The notes below the pieces were generated by a model that searched no databases, was not told the origin of the DNA, and saw only the letters and a list, made by a program, of their open reading frames with translations. DNA of 64,000 nt from Stenopsyche tienmushanensis (Eukaryota; Arthropoda; Insecta; Trichoptera; Stenopsychidae), in NCBI GenBank assembly GCA_008973525.1, contig WACJ01000117.1:434001-498000 (forward strand), written 5' to 3'. Shown in pieces: positions 24,001-36,000 of the stretch. Positions within the stretch are counted from its first letter, which is position 1. Every line of letters starts with the position of its first letter. The translations under genes and the position numbers were made by a program.

Positions 24001-27000
24001 TAATGCAATTTTGATTACGTTAGAATACCATACTTATAGAATCATTGTACATACATACATAAAATACAACGTTGTATCATTTATCCGCTCATCGATGCTT
24101 TTTACATTCATATCATCATACTATTGAATGTAATATCAACCTATGTCAAGCTTATTAAAACTATACAATATATAAAATTCCGCACGCTGCATTTCTTTCG
24201 ATACGATATGGACTTAACGATTTTAAAATACATCGGATGCCGATTTATTTAAAATAATGGAATGGACTGAGCAGTTTTCACCTAGGGGACAGGACTTCGG
24301 ATGCAAGATTTCGTGGGCATAATTCACTTAACCAGGTACAGTGGCTTGATTGCCTACTGGCTGTGTGTCTTTTATGCTCTGTGAATCTTTTGTGTTTATT
24401 GAATTTGTTCTATCAATCGACTAATACGTTCAAGGATCGCGACACTTGCTATAAGCAATGCGATTCTATAAATTGACTCGCTTTGCCTTGTGTGCCTTTT
24501 GATTTGACCACGCTAGCTTAGATAGATGATATATGAAAATACCGAGTATTATTACATACATTTTATTGTCAATCTCGTGATTAATATTATAGATGCAATC
24601 AAAAATGTGTGCATTAAATGTCTATTTACGACGATATCAATTCAGAAACTGTATTTTACGCTTATACACGAACGGAAAATTTCAGTTGTTTCGACGAATT
24701 AAAACGGAATATCGACGGAAGTTTGAATGACTGGACCATAGTCTTATATAATATATTCATAAATTTAAGATCATAACAACATAAAGAGCCGACAAAGCTT
24801 TCCTTCACTCCCAATGTTTATATAAAATTATATTAAAAACGTACAATTTTATGCTGCCAGTCCTCAAATACCAAATACAAACTGAAATTTTTTGAATCTG
24901 TTTTATAGCATATCTTTGAGAATCTGAAACGATCCACTATATTCTATACGTTTAACATAACGGCGATAAATTTATTATACGCATTGATCAATAATTAAAC
25001 GATATAATAATTAAATACGACTCGATATGTCGATTCTTTTTATAAAAATGTTTGTAATCATATGATTTAACGCTTTGAGTGTGATTTTTTCAGTGCATAC
25101 ATATTTTAGCCGATTTCAGGACTCAACTGTGATATGAATATTATCTAGAATTTTATTTTTTATATACGTTATTTAGTTTATTTTAACATAGAAATTAAAC
25201 ATGTATATATTTAAGTTTAAAGAATTATCGAACGCGACTATTTTATAGTTCATAATAACGTCCCTCGGTCAACGTGCGCTTATTTACGAACTCTCAATAT
25301 GAAGGATTTTGGAATTGTGCCTACATTTCTTATCCCAATTTTTGAATTACGCTGAATATCGACGAATATAAGATACAGTGTACTCTCGATTATCCGGGTG
25401 CAGATTATCAAAGCATCGGAAAACAAATGCCTGTTTTCGTTCGTTTAGATAACTTTTTTATTAATTATGAGAGATTAATGTGATCTGACCACGGGAAGCA
25501 CATCTTCCCACAGTCAAGGCTATCCGACGACCCTCACGATTTGATCAAATTCTAGAAAAAAAATTGCGTTATTTATAATATTCCGTTCTAAAAAAGATTA
25601 CCGAGTGTTATTCCGAACTATAAAATGGTATCGTACGAATTAAATTACTAATTGGAAAAGATCAAATTCTATACAATTAATATGGATTATTTCTGTGTAC
25701 TTATTTTATTTTCAATTAATTATACTCATTAAATAAAATCTGTTTTACGATTTACATTAAAATAAATTCATTATGAACGAGGCTCTTTATTTCCGCTGTG
25801 AATTTTTTTATGTTGCATGCGGCATCCAACAGGATGTAAAGGTATGTGTTATACATTTTTCCGATTGATTCGACATTTTTCTAGACCCGCAGCTATCGTT
25901 TTTGCTGCTCAATTTTGAACAATTTACGTATGAAAAATTGTGTTCTTTTATAGATCTTAGAGAGTCATCCAGAAAGTAAGGTTACAACACTTATGTAGGA
26001 TTGATTAAATGCTTGTAATTAATTCACAAGATATGAAATCTGGGCACCAGCTTTTGTATGCCAGTGTCATAGACTTGGCGCCAAGTCAGCTGAATAGGAG
26101 GTGAGTGGGTGAGAATAGGGCATTGCACTTAATCTCTGCATATATGAGTGCTAGACTCCACATTCCTTACCCATAGAACCCCTGGGGGGAAGGGGGACCA
26201 ATCCCACATATGTGGGTAACGGTCAAGCCCCTGGGGAAACGATGTGGAATAGAGGCTAACGTAAGCTGCCTCGACGTGTGGCTCATTAAACATTGCTGGG
26301 AGAGCCCAGCTAACAGCTATGCTGCGTACCCATAAAAGAGTGTGTGAACTGCTGATTACAGAAGTGTGTGGAGTCTTTGCAAAAGGTACCACCACTATCC
26401 TCAACTGTTTGAGCAGACAGGGAAGAATGGTTATAGGCTGTTCGTTTAGCCTTCTGGTTCACTCTGCAGCCCCCTTCAAATTGAGGTTGGCCTCGTGGGG
26501 GCAGTGCCCTTGCAGATCATATTTCCCTTGATCTTAGCATAGCCCGTCTTCATCCAATTCCCATAGTCCTTTTAGTCCAGCGCACATTCGGATACATGCA
26601 TAATTGGAAGCTGATCTCCTTGCAGGGACCTCGCCTCCTCTGGAGGACGCTGGAGTAGAGAGGTCGGGCACCTGGAAGTTCTTGCGTGAGTGTCATCCTG
26701 CAGGGATAAAATTCAGTGGATGATATTCTGTGTGGCTAGTCCGTACAGCAGCGCAGGTTGTATGGAACACATGTATCCATGGGTGTTTTTTTTCTGTGGG
26801 AGGGGAATCTTACATAGGACACCCTTATTGAGGGTAGTGTCAGATACTTACTGACTAAATCCCTCCGTCGTCATGCATTGCTGGTCTGTATGGCGACCTC
26901 TTCGTTAGAAGAATTTACTGTGACTAAACAAAATGCTCAACAAACACGCAGGACTAAACAAATTGGCCGTTAAGATCCTCCCTAAACACCAGGAGTCCTT

Positions 27001-27993
27001 GCAACTTTACTTTCTGAATGACCTTCGTAATCAACATAGTCAAAAAATTTACATATTAATTAATTTCAATGGATTTTTTTCAGCTTCAACTAATTTTTAG
27101 TAATCAAATTAGCATGAACTATGTTATAAATATGACGAATTTTAATGAAACAAGTAGATGAATATTTAATTAATAACTGTATTAAGTTTGGATATTAACG
27201 CAAAATATTATGTTTTTTCAGTTGGAATGAGCAAAGTAGAGGGCGAAACATCCTGTCACCGTGCAATCCCCGTCAGTCTTCCAGTAGCCCTACATCACCA
27301 TTGAAAAGGCCCGTGTTTAGTTTAGTAAATTCCCCAGTAAACAGTGACTGTGAGACTGTATTTGATAATAATGTTAAGAGTGTAGTAAACGTACGTTCGA
27401 AAAGCAATCTGCACAAGAGAGATATTCCCTCCAGACTGAGCGTAATGGATTCTCCCGTTCAAATCAAAACCAACTGCAGAGTGGGATCCAAATATCTACA
27501 AGCCATAGCAAACAGACAAAACAACAACAATTACTTCAACAACGAAGTAAATTCAGACGAGAGGACTTCAAAGAGCACATCTTTGCATACGAGATCCAAA
27601 TCGATAGAAAACTTCGGAAATCATCATCTGCATCAAATGAAAATCGACAGAAATGACGATTATAACGACGCATATTATGCAAACGATAAGTCGGAGAGGC
27701 TGAACGGAAAAGAGGGTAAAGCGAAACATCACACGTCGTACACCAACCTGTACAACGGAACGATGAACGGTGACAACGATTGCATTCATCCGAACACCAA
27801 CGGACATCACAAAAAGAACGGATACACAAACGGAAACGCGACGGACACCGACGACAACTCGGACAGTGTCTACAAATCTTTACCTCCATCGATCAATTTA
27901 CTAACGCAAAGTAAAATTAGCAGCATTCCTCGACGAACTCTTACCTCAGAGCTTAGAACACCCTCTAAATATGCACAAACGAATAAATGCTAA
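21060..27993 (+). CDS. Seven-exon coiled-coil, Ser/Asn-rich protein (possibly CCSER/FAM190-like), 523 residues
   Basis: The coding exons are 21060-21202, 21301-21532, 22020-22046, 22146-22307, 22406-22561, 23168-23247 and 27222-27993. All junctions keep frame and give 523 residues. The start is the ATG in ACAATGG. Residues 1-105 are basic and Ser/Pro-rich. Residues 106-125 (LHDIVTIKTMLLKLKRVLQE) and 175-205 (EEVADLRRQL, then LEERERMVKLLQQQM) are coiled-coil, with a Pro6 run at 166-171 between them. Residues 234-239 read ATQTE-like. The last 257 residues are Ser/Asn/His-rich and disordered, containing PTSPLKRP. There is no signal peptide or membrane segment. Intron 4 starts with GC (CAG|GCAAAT) and ends with TAG. 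Exon 3 is only 27 nt. The paired coiled coils in a disordered protein remind me of the C-terminal region of CCSER proteins, but this is from memory and unverified. The exon structure is much surer than the family. Confidence 0.75.
22308..22309 (+). other. GC splice donor (GC-AG intron)
   Basis: Exon 4 of the 21-28 kb gene ends CTACAG and is followed by GCAAAT. Reading on reaches a stop within the TATA run. Joining to the acceptor TTTATAG at 22405 keeps phase 0 and continues a coiled coil across the junction. No GT within the needed frame gives the same result. Confidence 0.75.
23389..23695 (+). other. Possible alternative last exon of the coiled-coil gene
   Basis: After exon 6 (phase 2, ending AG) the next good acceptor is the pyrimidine-rich ATTTCATCGTTTTAG at 23388. 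It opens a frame that is also entered in phase 2 and runs 101 codons to TAA at 23693, with AATAAA overlapping the stop. The resulting 368-residue form would replace the Ser/Asn-rich tail by a Phe/Arg/Tyr-rich one. Supporting points are the phase match, the length for this AT content and the terminal AATAAA. Against it, the composition is unusual and no homologue is known to me. Confidence 0.35.
23700..25960. other. Intron of the coiled-coil gene, AT-rich
   Basis: The left part of the last, roughly 4-kb intron. I recognise no exons or repeats in this stretch. Confidence 0.45.
25964..27022 (+). mobile_element. DNA-transposon-like insertion with mariner-type inverted ends, carrying family X
   Basis: The left end GTCATCCAGAAAGTAAGGTT and the right end, read inverted, GGTCATTCAGAAAGTAAAGT, pair as imperfect terminal inverted repeats of about 22 bp, similar in style to mariner/IS630 ends. 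The interior is about 1.06 kb, far more GC-rich than the host intron. It includes the family X blocks (CTGCAGCCCCCTTCAAATTG at 26466, GGGACCTCGCCTCCTC, GTGGCTAGTCCG). No transposase frame is present. It sits in the last intron of the coiled-coil gene, about 200 bases before its final exon. Confidence 0.6.
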
Positions 27994-27999
27994 AATATA

Positions 28000-28020
28000 T
28001 ATATATATTTAAAATATATA
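28000..28020. repeat. Short AT dinucleotide run
   Basis: ATATATATATAT follows the stop codon of the coiled-coil gene directly, in its presumed 3' untranslated region. Confidence 0.7.
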
Positions 28021-28177
28021 CATGTTTGTATTTATGCATAGATCCGTACATAAAGTATATATACATATATATCACAGTATTAGAGTATCGTAAGCTTTAT
28101 AAATATATGGTATTTTGGATACTTTTCTCAAAAACGTATTTAAAAATATAAATACTTGCATCAACCTAAACGATAAT

Positions 28178-28183
28178 AATAAA
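28178..28183 (+). terminator. Candidate polyadenylation signal of the coiled-coil gene
   Basis: AATAAA about 185 bases after the stop codon at 27993. It is the first canonical hexamer downstream and is a plausible cleavage signal, though the region is AT-rich and chance hexamers are common. Confidence 0.4.
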
Positions 28184-28189
28184 TTAAAG

Positions 28190-29185
28190 CGTCTCCAAGT
28201 TTGTTGAATTTTTACTCTTGCTTATATCGAGTAAAATTGATTTTAAAATTTGCAATTTACTATAAAATTAATATTTGAACAATTTTGAATTATTTTCAAT
28301 CGTCATTGAGCCATTATCAAATGTTATTTTTGGGTAAAAAATATACATGTACTTAATTCAAAAAATTCATTCTACATATACATAAGTAAAAATAAGTTAC
28401 AGTATTATATTTGTAAAAATATCATAAGCGATTGTATGTGTTGCATTATAATGTATCGTCCTTATTCGCGCGCCAAAGCAAACGGTTGAATTGAACGCTT
28501 GATTGATAATTTGCGGAATTAAGATTGAAAATGATGCATTTATTTTTTTAGCGCGCGTCCATATTAATAAAAACCAATAAAGTACGCATCGCCGGCAAAT
28601 TTAAAATATTCAACAAGTCTCGCAAAAATATTTTATAAAATTAGCAAATCAAATTATAAACCTTGATTGACTACGCAAATTTAAATTATTTCAACTGTGA
28701 TTCAGAGCTAGATATGTTTTAAATGCTCTTTTATGTTTAAACTTAAATTTAATATCTGTGTATTTATTCGCGACTATTTTTAGACGACATCATTATTAAC
28801 ATATTCATTTAAGCTCCCGCGCCAAAGCTACGTACCCTATGTAAGTAATCATACGTCTTGAATATTAGAGCATTTTTTATGTCTGTATATTTATCAAATG
28901 TAACCCCCCCCTCAATATAATCCTGTAATTAATTTAAAATTTTATTTTGTGAATACTTGGAAAGGAGGAGTGTTTAAATATGTGTTTTGTTGAAATTCAA
29001 TTTGTTAAGTTAAAACCTCATATTGATTTAAGCTTCTGTTATCGTTGAAAGTACTATTTTTAGTTTTGTAATATAATGATAAATTATGTGTAGAATAGAA
29101 AAAAAATTGTAGCAAACATTGTTTTAATAAATTGCCCTTATTTATATGAAGAATTTTAATTTCGCAGGCATAATTTAACGCATTG
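28190..29185. other. Gene-free AT-rich stretch
   Basis: No supported feature between the coiled-coil gene and the retrotransposon tail at 29.2 kb. Confidence 0.4.
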
Positions 29186-29189
29186 GCCA

Positions 29190-29385
29190 CCACAATGGTC
29201 ACAAAAACATGGTCACCACAATGACCAAAACGAAAGAAAAGTGGGAAGTGTAGACACATTTCGCTAATGAGATCATGCGAAAGAAAGAAAATGGGTCAAG
29301 AACTAGAAGAGTTCGTAGAAAAACAAACCCACCCCATAGTAGAGGTAGGAATCCCATACTCCAATGGTTTTTAATCATGACCGTT
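29190..29385 (+). mobile_element. 3' tail of an R1-clade non-LTR retrotransposon, truncated
   Basis: ATGACCAAAACGAAAGAAAA, GCTAATGAGATCATGCGAAA and GAACTAGAAGAGTTCGTAGA are the same as at 51621-51720. The segment then goes into a 3' untranslated block GGTAGGAATCCCATACT and ATGGTTTTTAATCATG like that at 51800-51836. The reading frame (KEKWEV then stop) is broken. A 5'-truncated copy with only the last ~200 bases is the usual result of incomplete target-primed reverse transcription. Confidence 0.75.
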
Positions 29386-29499
29386 TTAATATGTATAAAT
29401 ATAAATTTAAAATCGCCCAGACATTGTGCGAAATTCATTATGGAATACCCGGACTTTGAGCAAAGTTTAGCGCGGAAAACCCAGGCTGTAAAGTGTTAA

Positions 29500-30750
29500 T
29501 ATGTCAATGTCAATATGTAAAACAGGATAAGGCAATAAAAGATGATCTATCAGTAATATTGTATTTAAATCCATAAGTACAGCTGATTTAACTAACGCTT
29601 GGATGATTCTGCATTTTTTCCATGCGAGAAGTGCTAAGAAAATTACACATTAATAGAACAAAATAAAACTATCCCGTAAACGTACTTACTATTAAAATAA
29701 TCAGATATTTCTTAATACATTGAAAGCGAGGCAAAAATTAATCTTAACATTAATAACAAATTCTTATCATTTTGAATGACATTCAAAAATCCCCATTTTA
29801 CTCCATTCATAAAAAAATAACCAAGTGAGGAAATCGACATCAAAAATTAAAATAAAGAGAATATAGTCGGCATATAATTATTATGGGAAAAATGCTATCC
29901 TTCATTATACGACCCCTATTTTATTACCTTGTGAAATAAGCGAGATCATGAAGATTATAGCGACATATCGATCAACGTAAAATAACTATATTCTTGAATC
30001 CACCATCTTCTTATAACTAACATACATATGTATCTCTCAAGGTACATACATTCCATCTCTGTTGACAATAAAAAAAATTTGAGCAGATCAACTATTCAGG
30101 TATAAAAACAAAAATTGTCCTTAAAACTAGAAATTCATGTATTAACATCATGCAATCTAAGAAAATATTAAAACAAGTTTTTTAATTCAAGCAAAGAACC
30201 ATCGTTAATTTGCTCTTAATAATGTGAAATAATAAACAATTTAATCACATTTTAACTCTTATAAACATCAGAATGAAATACAATTATTGCAATAGGTATC
30301 TCATCTCATTCTAACAAACAGGATATCACATTATTCCCTCGAGGATTATTTTTTTAAATGATAAACGATTAACACCGATACAGCCGAGATATACACAGAA
30401 ATACAATTCATCCCAGAGACATAAATATCTTGATGTGTTCAAGGTTGTATTGGGATTAACGCTTTATCTTCATAACAAATACATTGTAACACGGTCATTA
30501 TAAATCTAATTTATTTAGATATAAAAAATAAAGTTTTGATATTATTAAGTGACTACATATATCTTTACTTTGGAAAATTCAGTAATCAATTGTCATGTTA
30601 TTCGGTAGACGTCAATTATGTGGAATGAATAATCACAGATTTTATCGATAATTATAAAATAATGTGTCCGACAATCCATGTCATTTAGATACGCGTCAAA
30701 ATAAAAATAAACACGTGAAATATTAGCGCAGCTGGTTGAACTCCATAAAA
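29500..30750. other. Gene-free AT-rich stretch
   Basis: No exon or known repeat recognised. Confidence 0.4.
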
Positions 30751-30756
30751 TTCAAA

Positions 30757-31581
30757 AAGTAATGCATCCAATTTTGCGTTAAACTTCCAAAACGTCGTGG
30801 GAAATCCACCTGTAACGTGGAAGATTGCAAGCTTGTCAGATTCAGATTTTCTACGTTCAAGAAGAGATTTCTTAAAAAGGAGTAGCGATAATCGCATGAT
30901 GCCATTCCCGACCTCCCATGAGGTGTCATCACATCAGCGGCGAATTATTAAAGCAGCAGCCAACTGTCAAAATAGCGGCAGATTGTCAAAAAGGCGGCGA
31001 CTTTTCAAAAAGACACCCAACGATGATTAAGCCGTCAAGCTTAATTATCAAAACAAATGACGACCAAAGCAAACACCGGGATATTGCTACGCAATAGAAG
31101 ATATTACGCTGGAAAGAAAAGGCATCCATTACGAGTATGGGAGTGTCTTCGAACAGACCTCGACAAAGAAGGACTCTCTTCACTTATGGACCTCAACATG
31201 GGAGGATCTTCAAGCTCCAACAAAGTGTCGCACATTCGCTTGTTGGCCACTAATTCTCTTATGTTGTGCCGTTTATTCGACGTTTTAATTGATCACCTGC
31301 AGCGCTTGCCTCATTTCAACCTCTATCACCGAACTAATGAAATCATAAATGTATTCTGTTGTTCATCGCAGCCGATTCACGGGTCAGGACCATTGTTAAA
31401 GATTACGGCAGGTTCGACCTGCCTGCCTCAAAAAAGCCTCACAACATCACCTCTAGAAATGTATCAATGCAGGAGGGTGCGAATTCGAAGATTTTTGACT
31501 AATTTTACAAATATTCGGAATTCGGACGCATTACTTTTTGAACCAAATATATATCGAAAGCACATAAAGATTTTCTTTTAA
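30757..31581 (+). repeat. Repeat with a 174-codon open frame, related to 59.4 kb
   Basis: The frame at 31057-31581 is the longest single open frame near here that starts with ATG and matches no known gene to me. Its part from about 31231 to 31410 is related to 59370-59570: shared blocks are CACCTGC, CTCTATCACCGA, TTCATCGCAGCCGATTC and GGGTC-GGACCATTGTTA. In protein terms both carry a phrase like LYHR, then SSQPI-GSGPLL. Two diverged copies suggest a transposable element of undetermined type. The N-terminal half (RRYYAGKKRHPLRVWECLRT) has a faint look of Harbinger-type proteins, which I do not press. Confidence 0.4.
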
Positions 31582-31589
31582 TAAATTGT

Positions 31590-33060
31590 TTTAAGCAATT
31601 CAAATACATGCCAAATCAGCGGTTACAATAATAATCATTGAAATTGAATTACAATTTTCCAAATTTAGCTTTAAAACATTTTTTTTTAACAACAGCAAAA
31701 CACCAACATCAATTAGCCAGAATGTCAAATATTTTAAAAGATAAATCAACCAATCACTTCACATACTTAATCTACACATCACCCTATATTATGCAAATGT
31801 TATTTATAAATAGACATACATTTACACACAGCTAGTCAAGGTCCTAGTAAAAAAAAAATAAGGTATAGATAGAAAATCGCTTGATGTCAGTCAGGGTATT
31901 TGAAGAAGATTGTCCATACACAGGTAATGCGTACCTAGAACATTCAACCTCCAAAAGTTGTAGCATTTCAAAACAGGTAGCATGAACTATATAATAATTT
32001 AAACTAAAAATCACCGATGTAAATAATTATACAGCGTATTAAATTTTAGACGCATGGTTGACATAATGAATAAAATATGGAATTATTTTGCTTTAAAAGC
32101 GTTAAACAGATGAATTTTTTAAATGAACGTTTTAAATTGAAAAAATACAATATACGCACTACAAATAAATTATTTTATTATGATGATTTAAAATTTATTC
32201 AATTAAGATTTCTTCATTTTAGATTATCATCAGAAATAATGACGTATCCCACCCCACTGTGAGCAAAATATTTATCAATTCAACCCTAAAGGTAAGTCCA
32301 ATATAAATTCAAATATACACTTAGAATATCGACGTTTTCATAATAAACGTCATACCACATTTATGTTTTAATTCCACACGCGGGGACATCAATTAATTAG
32401 AGTATTTGAAAGATACACTCGACTAAATAAATATATCACTCATTACCGTGTCAAATAACCGAACCAAATTTAAAACTAACATTCAAATATTTTCGATATG
32501 TTGTGTGTAACAAAAGATGGTACAAAAAAAAAACACATTTACATTTTACTTCAACAAAATTCAAGTCATAACCGAAATATAAGGAAGATAATTTTTATAA
32601 AATAATGGTAACTAACATCCCATTTTTCAAACGAAGTGTCACAGTCAATACAAAAATATTTATTTATGACCGAAAATCTATAATTGTACATTCATAAAAT
32701 AAAATTGTCTATAAAAATATTAATAGGAAAATTGTGTTTCCATTCAAATTGAGCACCATCTAATCATATTAACATTTAAGTCAATCAAACGCTTAACAGT
32801 AATCATTAAAGGAGTTAAAATTTATCACAGGAAATAGTAATGTCTCACATCGACGACTATCCCAAAATGAATAGAATAATTTGATATATGTAAGCGTGTT
32901 AATGAGTATAAATTGTCGATTTTTTTTTTCAACAGGCTATGTTATCGGGTCCATAACATTAAATTTAGAAAGCAACTTTCAAATCTTTTTCGTTTTGCCA
33001 AACGCTACGAGTTTCATGCGCCATCGAATTCATTTATACATTCCCCCGTTGAAACTAGCT
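31590..33060. other. Gene-free AT-rich stretch downstream of CTP synthase
   Basis: It probably contains the 3' untranslated region of the CTP synthase gene at its right end. TTTATT near 32661 is AATAAA on the minus strand, about 400 bases after that gene's stop. Nothing else is supported. Confidence 0.4.
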
Positions 33061-33068
33061 TATAAAAA

Positions 33069-36000
33069 TCAATGTCCATTCATTTCACTATGTTCGGCAT
33101 TCCCGTTGAGCAGAGGAAGGCCAGGATCCAGTGTGTTCTTGCCAACTGTTAAATTTGAAACACCATTTATAAGCTGATCATCTTCATCTAAAAAATGAAT
33201 AATTTTCATCAGAATAACATAAACCACGGCCAGATTTACTCAATGAAAAACAAAAATTATTATTATGCAATAAACTAAATATATTGCTTTTATCTTAAAA
33301 TAATCATACAGGGTCTTTTAATAAGGACGCTTTTAATACGAGATATGTAGCGCCGTTTTGTTAAAACCACATGCGATCCGGTTTAGGTCACAAGAAATTG
33401 CTTATCATCGATATGTAGCGCTCATCGTTGATGTTTATGGATCGATGATCCCGCCATACCAACATCTGCAATAACTTTCTCAGAATGCATTTGGTGTTGG
33501 TGTATCTCGTGTAAATACACCAGCAATGTTCAAACGCCTCGTCGCTAAATATGATTTTTTTAGCGAAACGTTTCTCGAACAGAGCACTGATTTCGAAAAT
33601 AAATTTGATGATTTGCCATACACTACTAAACAATTCACAACAAATTAGACAGATATTGCTTTAACAACATGACCTCTATAACATAACATATTTCAAGCAT
33701 CCCTATTGAAAGACCCTCCGGAAAAAAAATATATATATATAATTTACCTGAGCTAACATCAGATTGATTTCTAGGACTAAGCCTACAGCCTTTGGAAAGA
33801 TAACTCTTCAATTTTCCTACAGATGCTAAAACTAAGCCCATGAAAGGTGGACTAGGAGATAATGGCCTAGATAAGTACTCTGGATGATATTGTACTGCCA
33901 CATAATAGGGATGATTTTCTAAAGTGCTGACTTCCATTCTAGTACCAGTTGTATCCACTCCTAAAAAAACATTCAACAATTACAAACTCATTTTTATCAA
34001 CACGACATTTCTTTAATACCTAATCAATTTTATTATGAACATCACATGGAAAATATACAGTGGGACCTCGACTTATGATTGTTTTTCGGGAATCAAAATT
34101 TGTCTCAGTTTACAAGCAAAATTTTGGGTTACGAGTCGCACAAGCAAGTTTCGTCGGTTCGGTAACTTGGTTCCTTTGAATTAAATTAACAGGTCATAAA
34201 CCGATAAAAGACCATCTGACACTCCTCTTTTGTGCGAATACAAGTGGTGACGAAGATAAAGCCTTTCCTTGTTTACTCTTCGGAGAACCTGCGAGCATTC
34301 GAAAGGTGCAAAGTGCAAAAGGACAAGCTCCCTGTTATGTGGAGGTCAAACAGCAGGGCATGGACCGATAAACAGCTGTTTATCGAATGGATAGATTCTG
34401 CTGCTGGTCCTAAGATAAAAAAATACCTGCTGAAAAATAATCTTCCTCTAAAAGCCATGCTAATTATGGATAAACGCTCCTGCCCACATCAAGAGTTCAG
34501 GATAATATTTTAGAGTTTAGTTTTATAAAAATTGCCTTCCTTCCACCCAAGACAACTTCTATCCTGCAGCCCATGGATCAGCAAGTTGTCTCTAACTTCA
34601 AGAAATTATATATGAGGGGGCTTTTCATACTCTGCTTTGACGTCACTGAGAGCACAAAGCTTACCCTACGAGAATTTTGGTAAAACCACTTTTTCACAGA
34701 CAAACTTTTTTAAAAAACTCACAGACTTCAGCGTCGACAAATTGAAGGAATTGCATGAACAACACCATCAACTAAAGGAGGCTCTGACAGGAGCGGAGGA
34801 AGAGAGGGAGAAAAAGAAACTGTCAACAGCAGAGATTAGAGCTCATACTTCAATGCAGTTAAAGTTACAAACATTTATGGAAGAAAATCATTCAGATAAA
34901 GCAGCGGCTATTAATTTATTTAATGATGTTGCTATGCAAAAAATAGTGTCCATTGAAAAATTCTTTAAGAGAAAAGTTAAAGATAAGAATTAATTACAAT
35001 TCCATTATTTCTTATGGGAAACTCATTTCGGCTTACAAGCTACTTTCCGGAATAATTTAAACTCAGAACCCGAGTTTCCGCTGTATTTAGTAATTTGTGA
35101 TATCTGAAATATATATATATTAGTGTATCGTCAAATTTTATTATTTTCTCATATATGAATCCCAGGAAATATATTTAAAACAATCCCTAATTCAGTTTCT
35201 CGTTATATCCGGATTAAACTAAGTTAATTCCTAAATACAATTATATTCAAATACCAACCAACAAATTTGAAGCCTGCTTTTTCTAATTGTGGAACATATT
35301 CTGGATTGACTTCATATCGATGTCTATGCCTCTCGTCAATTGTATCTTTGTTTCCATATAATTGACCTGAATAGAAATAAGCTCAATTAGTAAAGTAAAA
35401 CGTTGTTGCCTAAAAAAATGTTTGTATTTAAAAATTAACGCACGTATAACACTCGGTTTCATACAAGTGGTTCTTTTTCCGAGCCTCATGGTTCCACCCA
35501 TTTGACCTGGATGATGTTCTGGCATATCTATGACTAACGGGTGAGCACAATTGGGATCAATCTCGGTAGTATTGGCGCCCTTCAAACCGAGGACGTTTCG
35601 TGCAAACTCAATAACGCTCGCTTGCAAACCAAGACATATAGCTAACATTGGTTTTTGTGACTCTCTGCACCATTGGCAAGCTTCAATTTTTCCTTCCATA
35701 CCCCGTTGACCAAATCCTCCGGGAATGACTACACCGCTAAAAATAAAAAGTAGCATGTATTCTGTACTATACAAATTTATAACGTATCTTTAAAATTATA
35801 GTTTTTAGAATTGGTTTAATTGCGAGTTTGAATTTAATAATCAATAACTTACTCGCTCTTGCACAAATTTTGCCAAGCCTCATGAAACAATACAGGGTCG
35901 TCAATTTTCATCTGTTTTTCTAAATTAGCTGCTTCGATATATTTAATGTTTACTTTGTAGCCTGCAGCAATCGACGCGTGCTGTAGGGCTTTAGCGATAC

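Noticed and set aside
27536..27889. 117- and 80-codon minus-strand frames with many cysteines
   Set aside because: They are the antisense shadow of the last exon of the coiled-coil gene.
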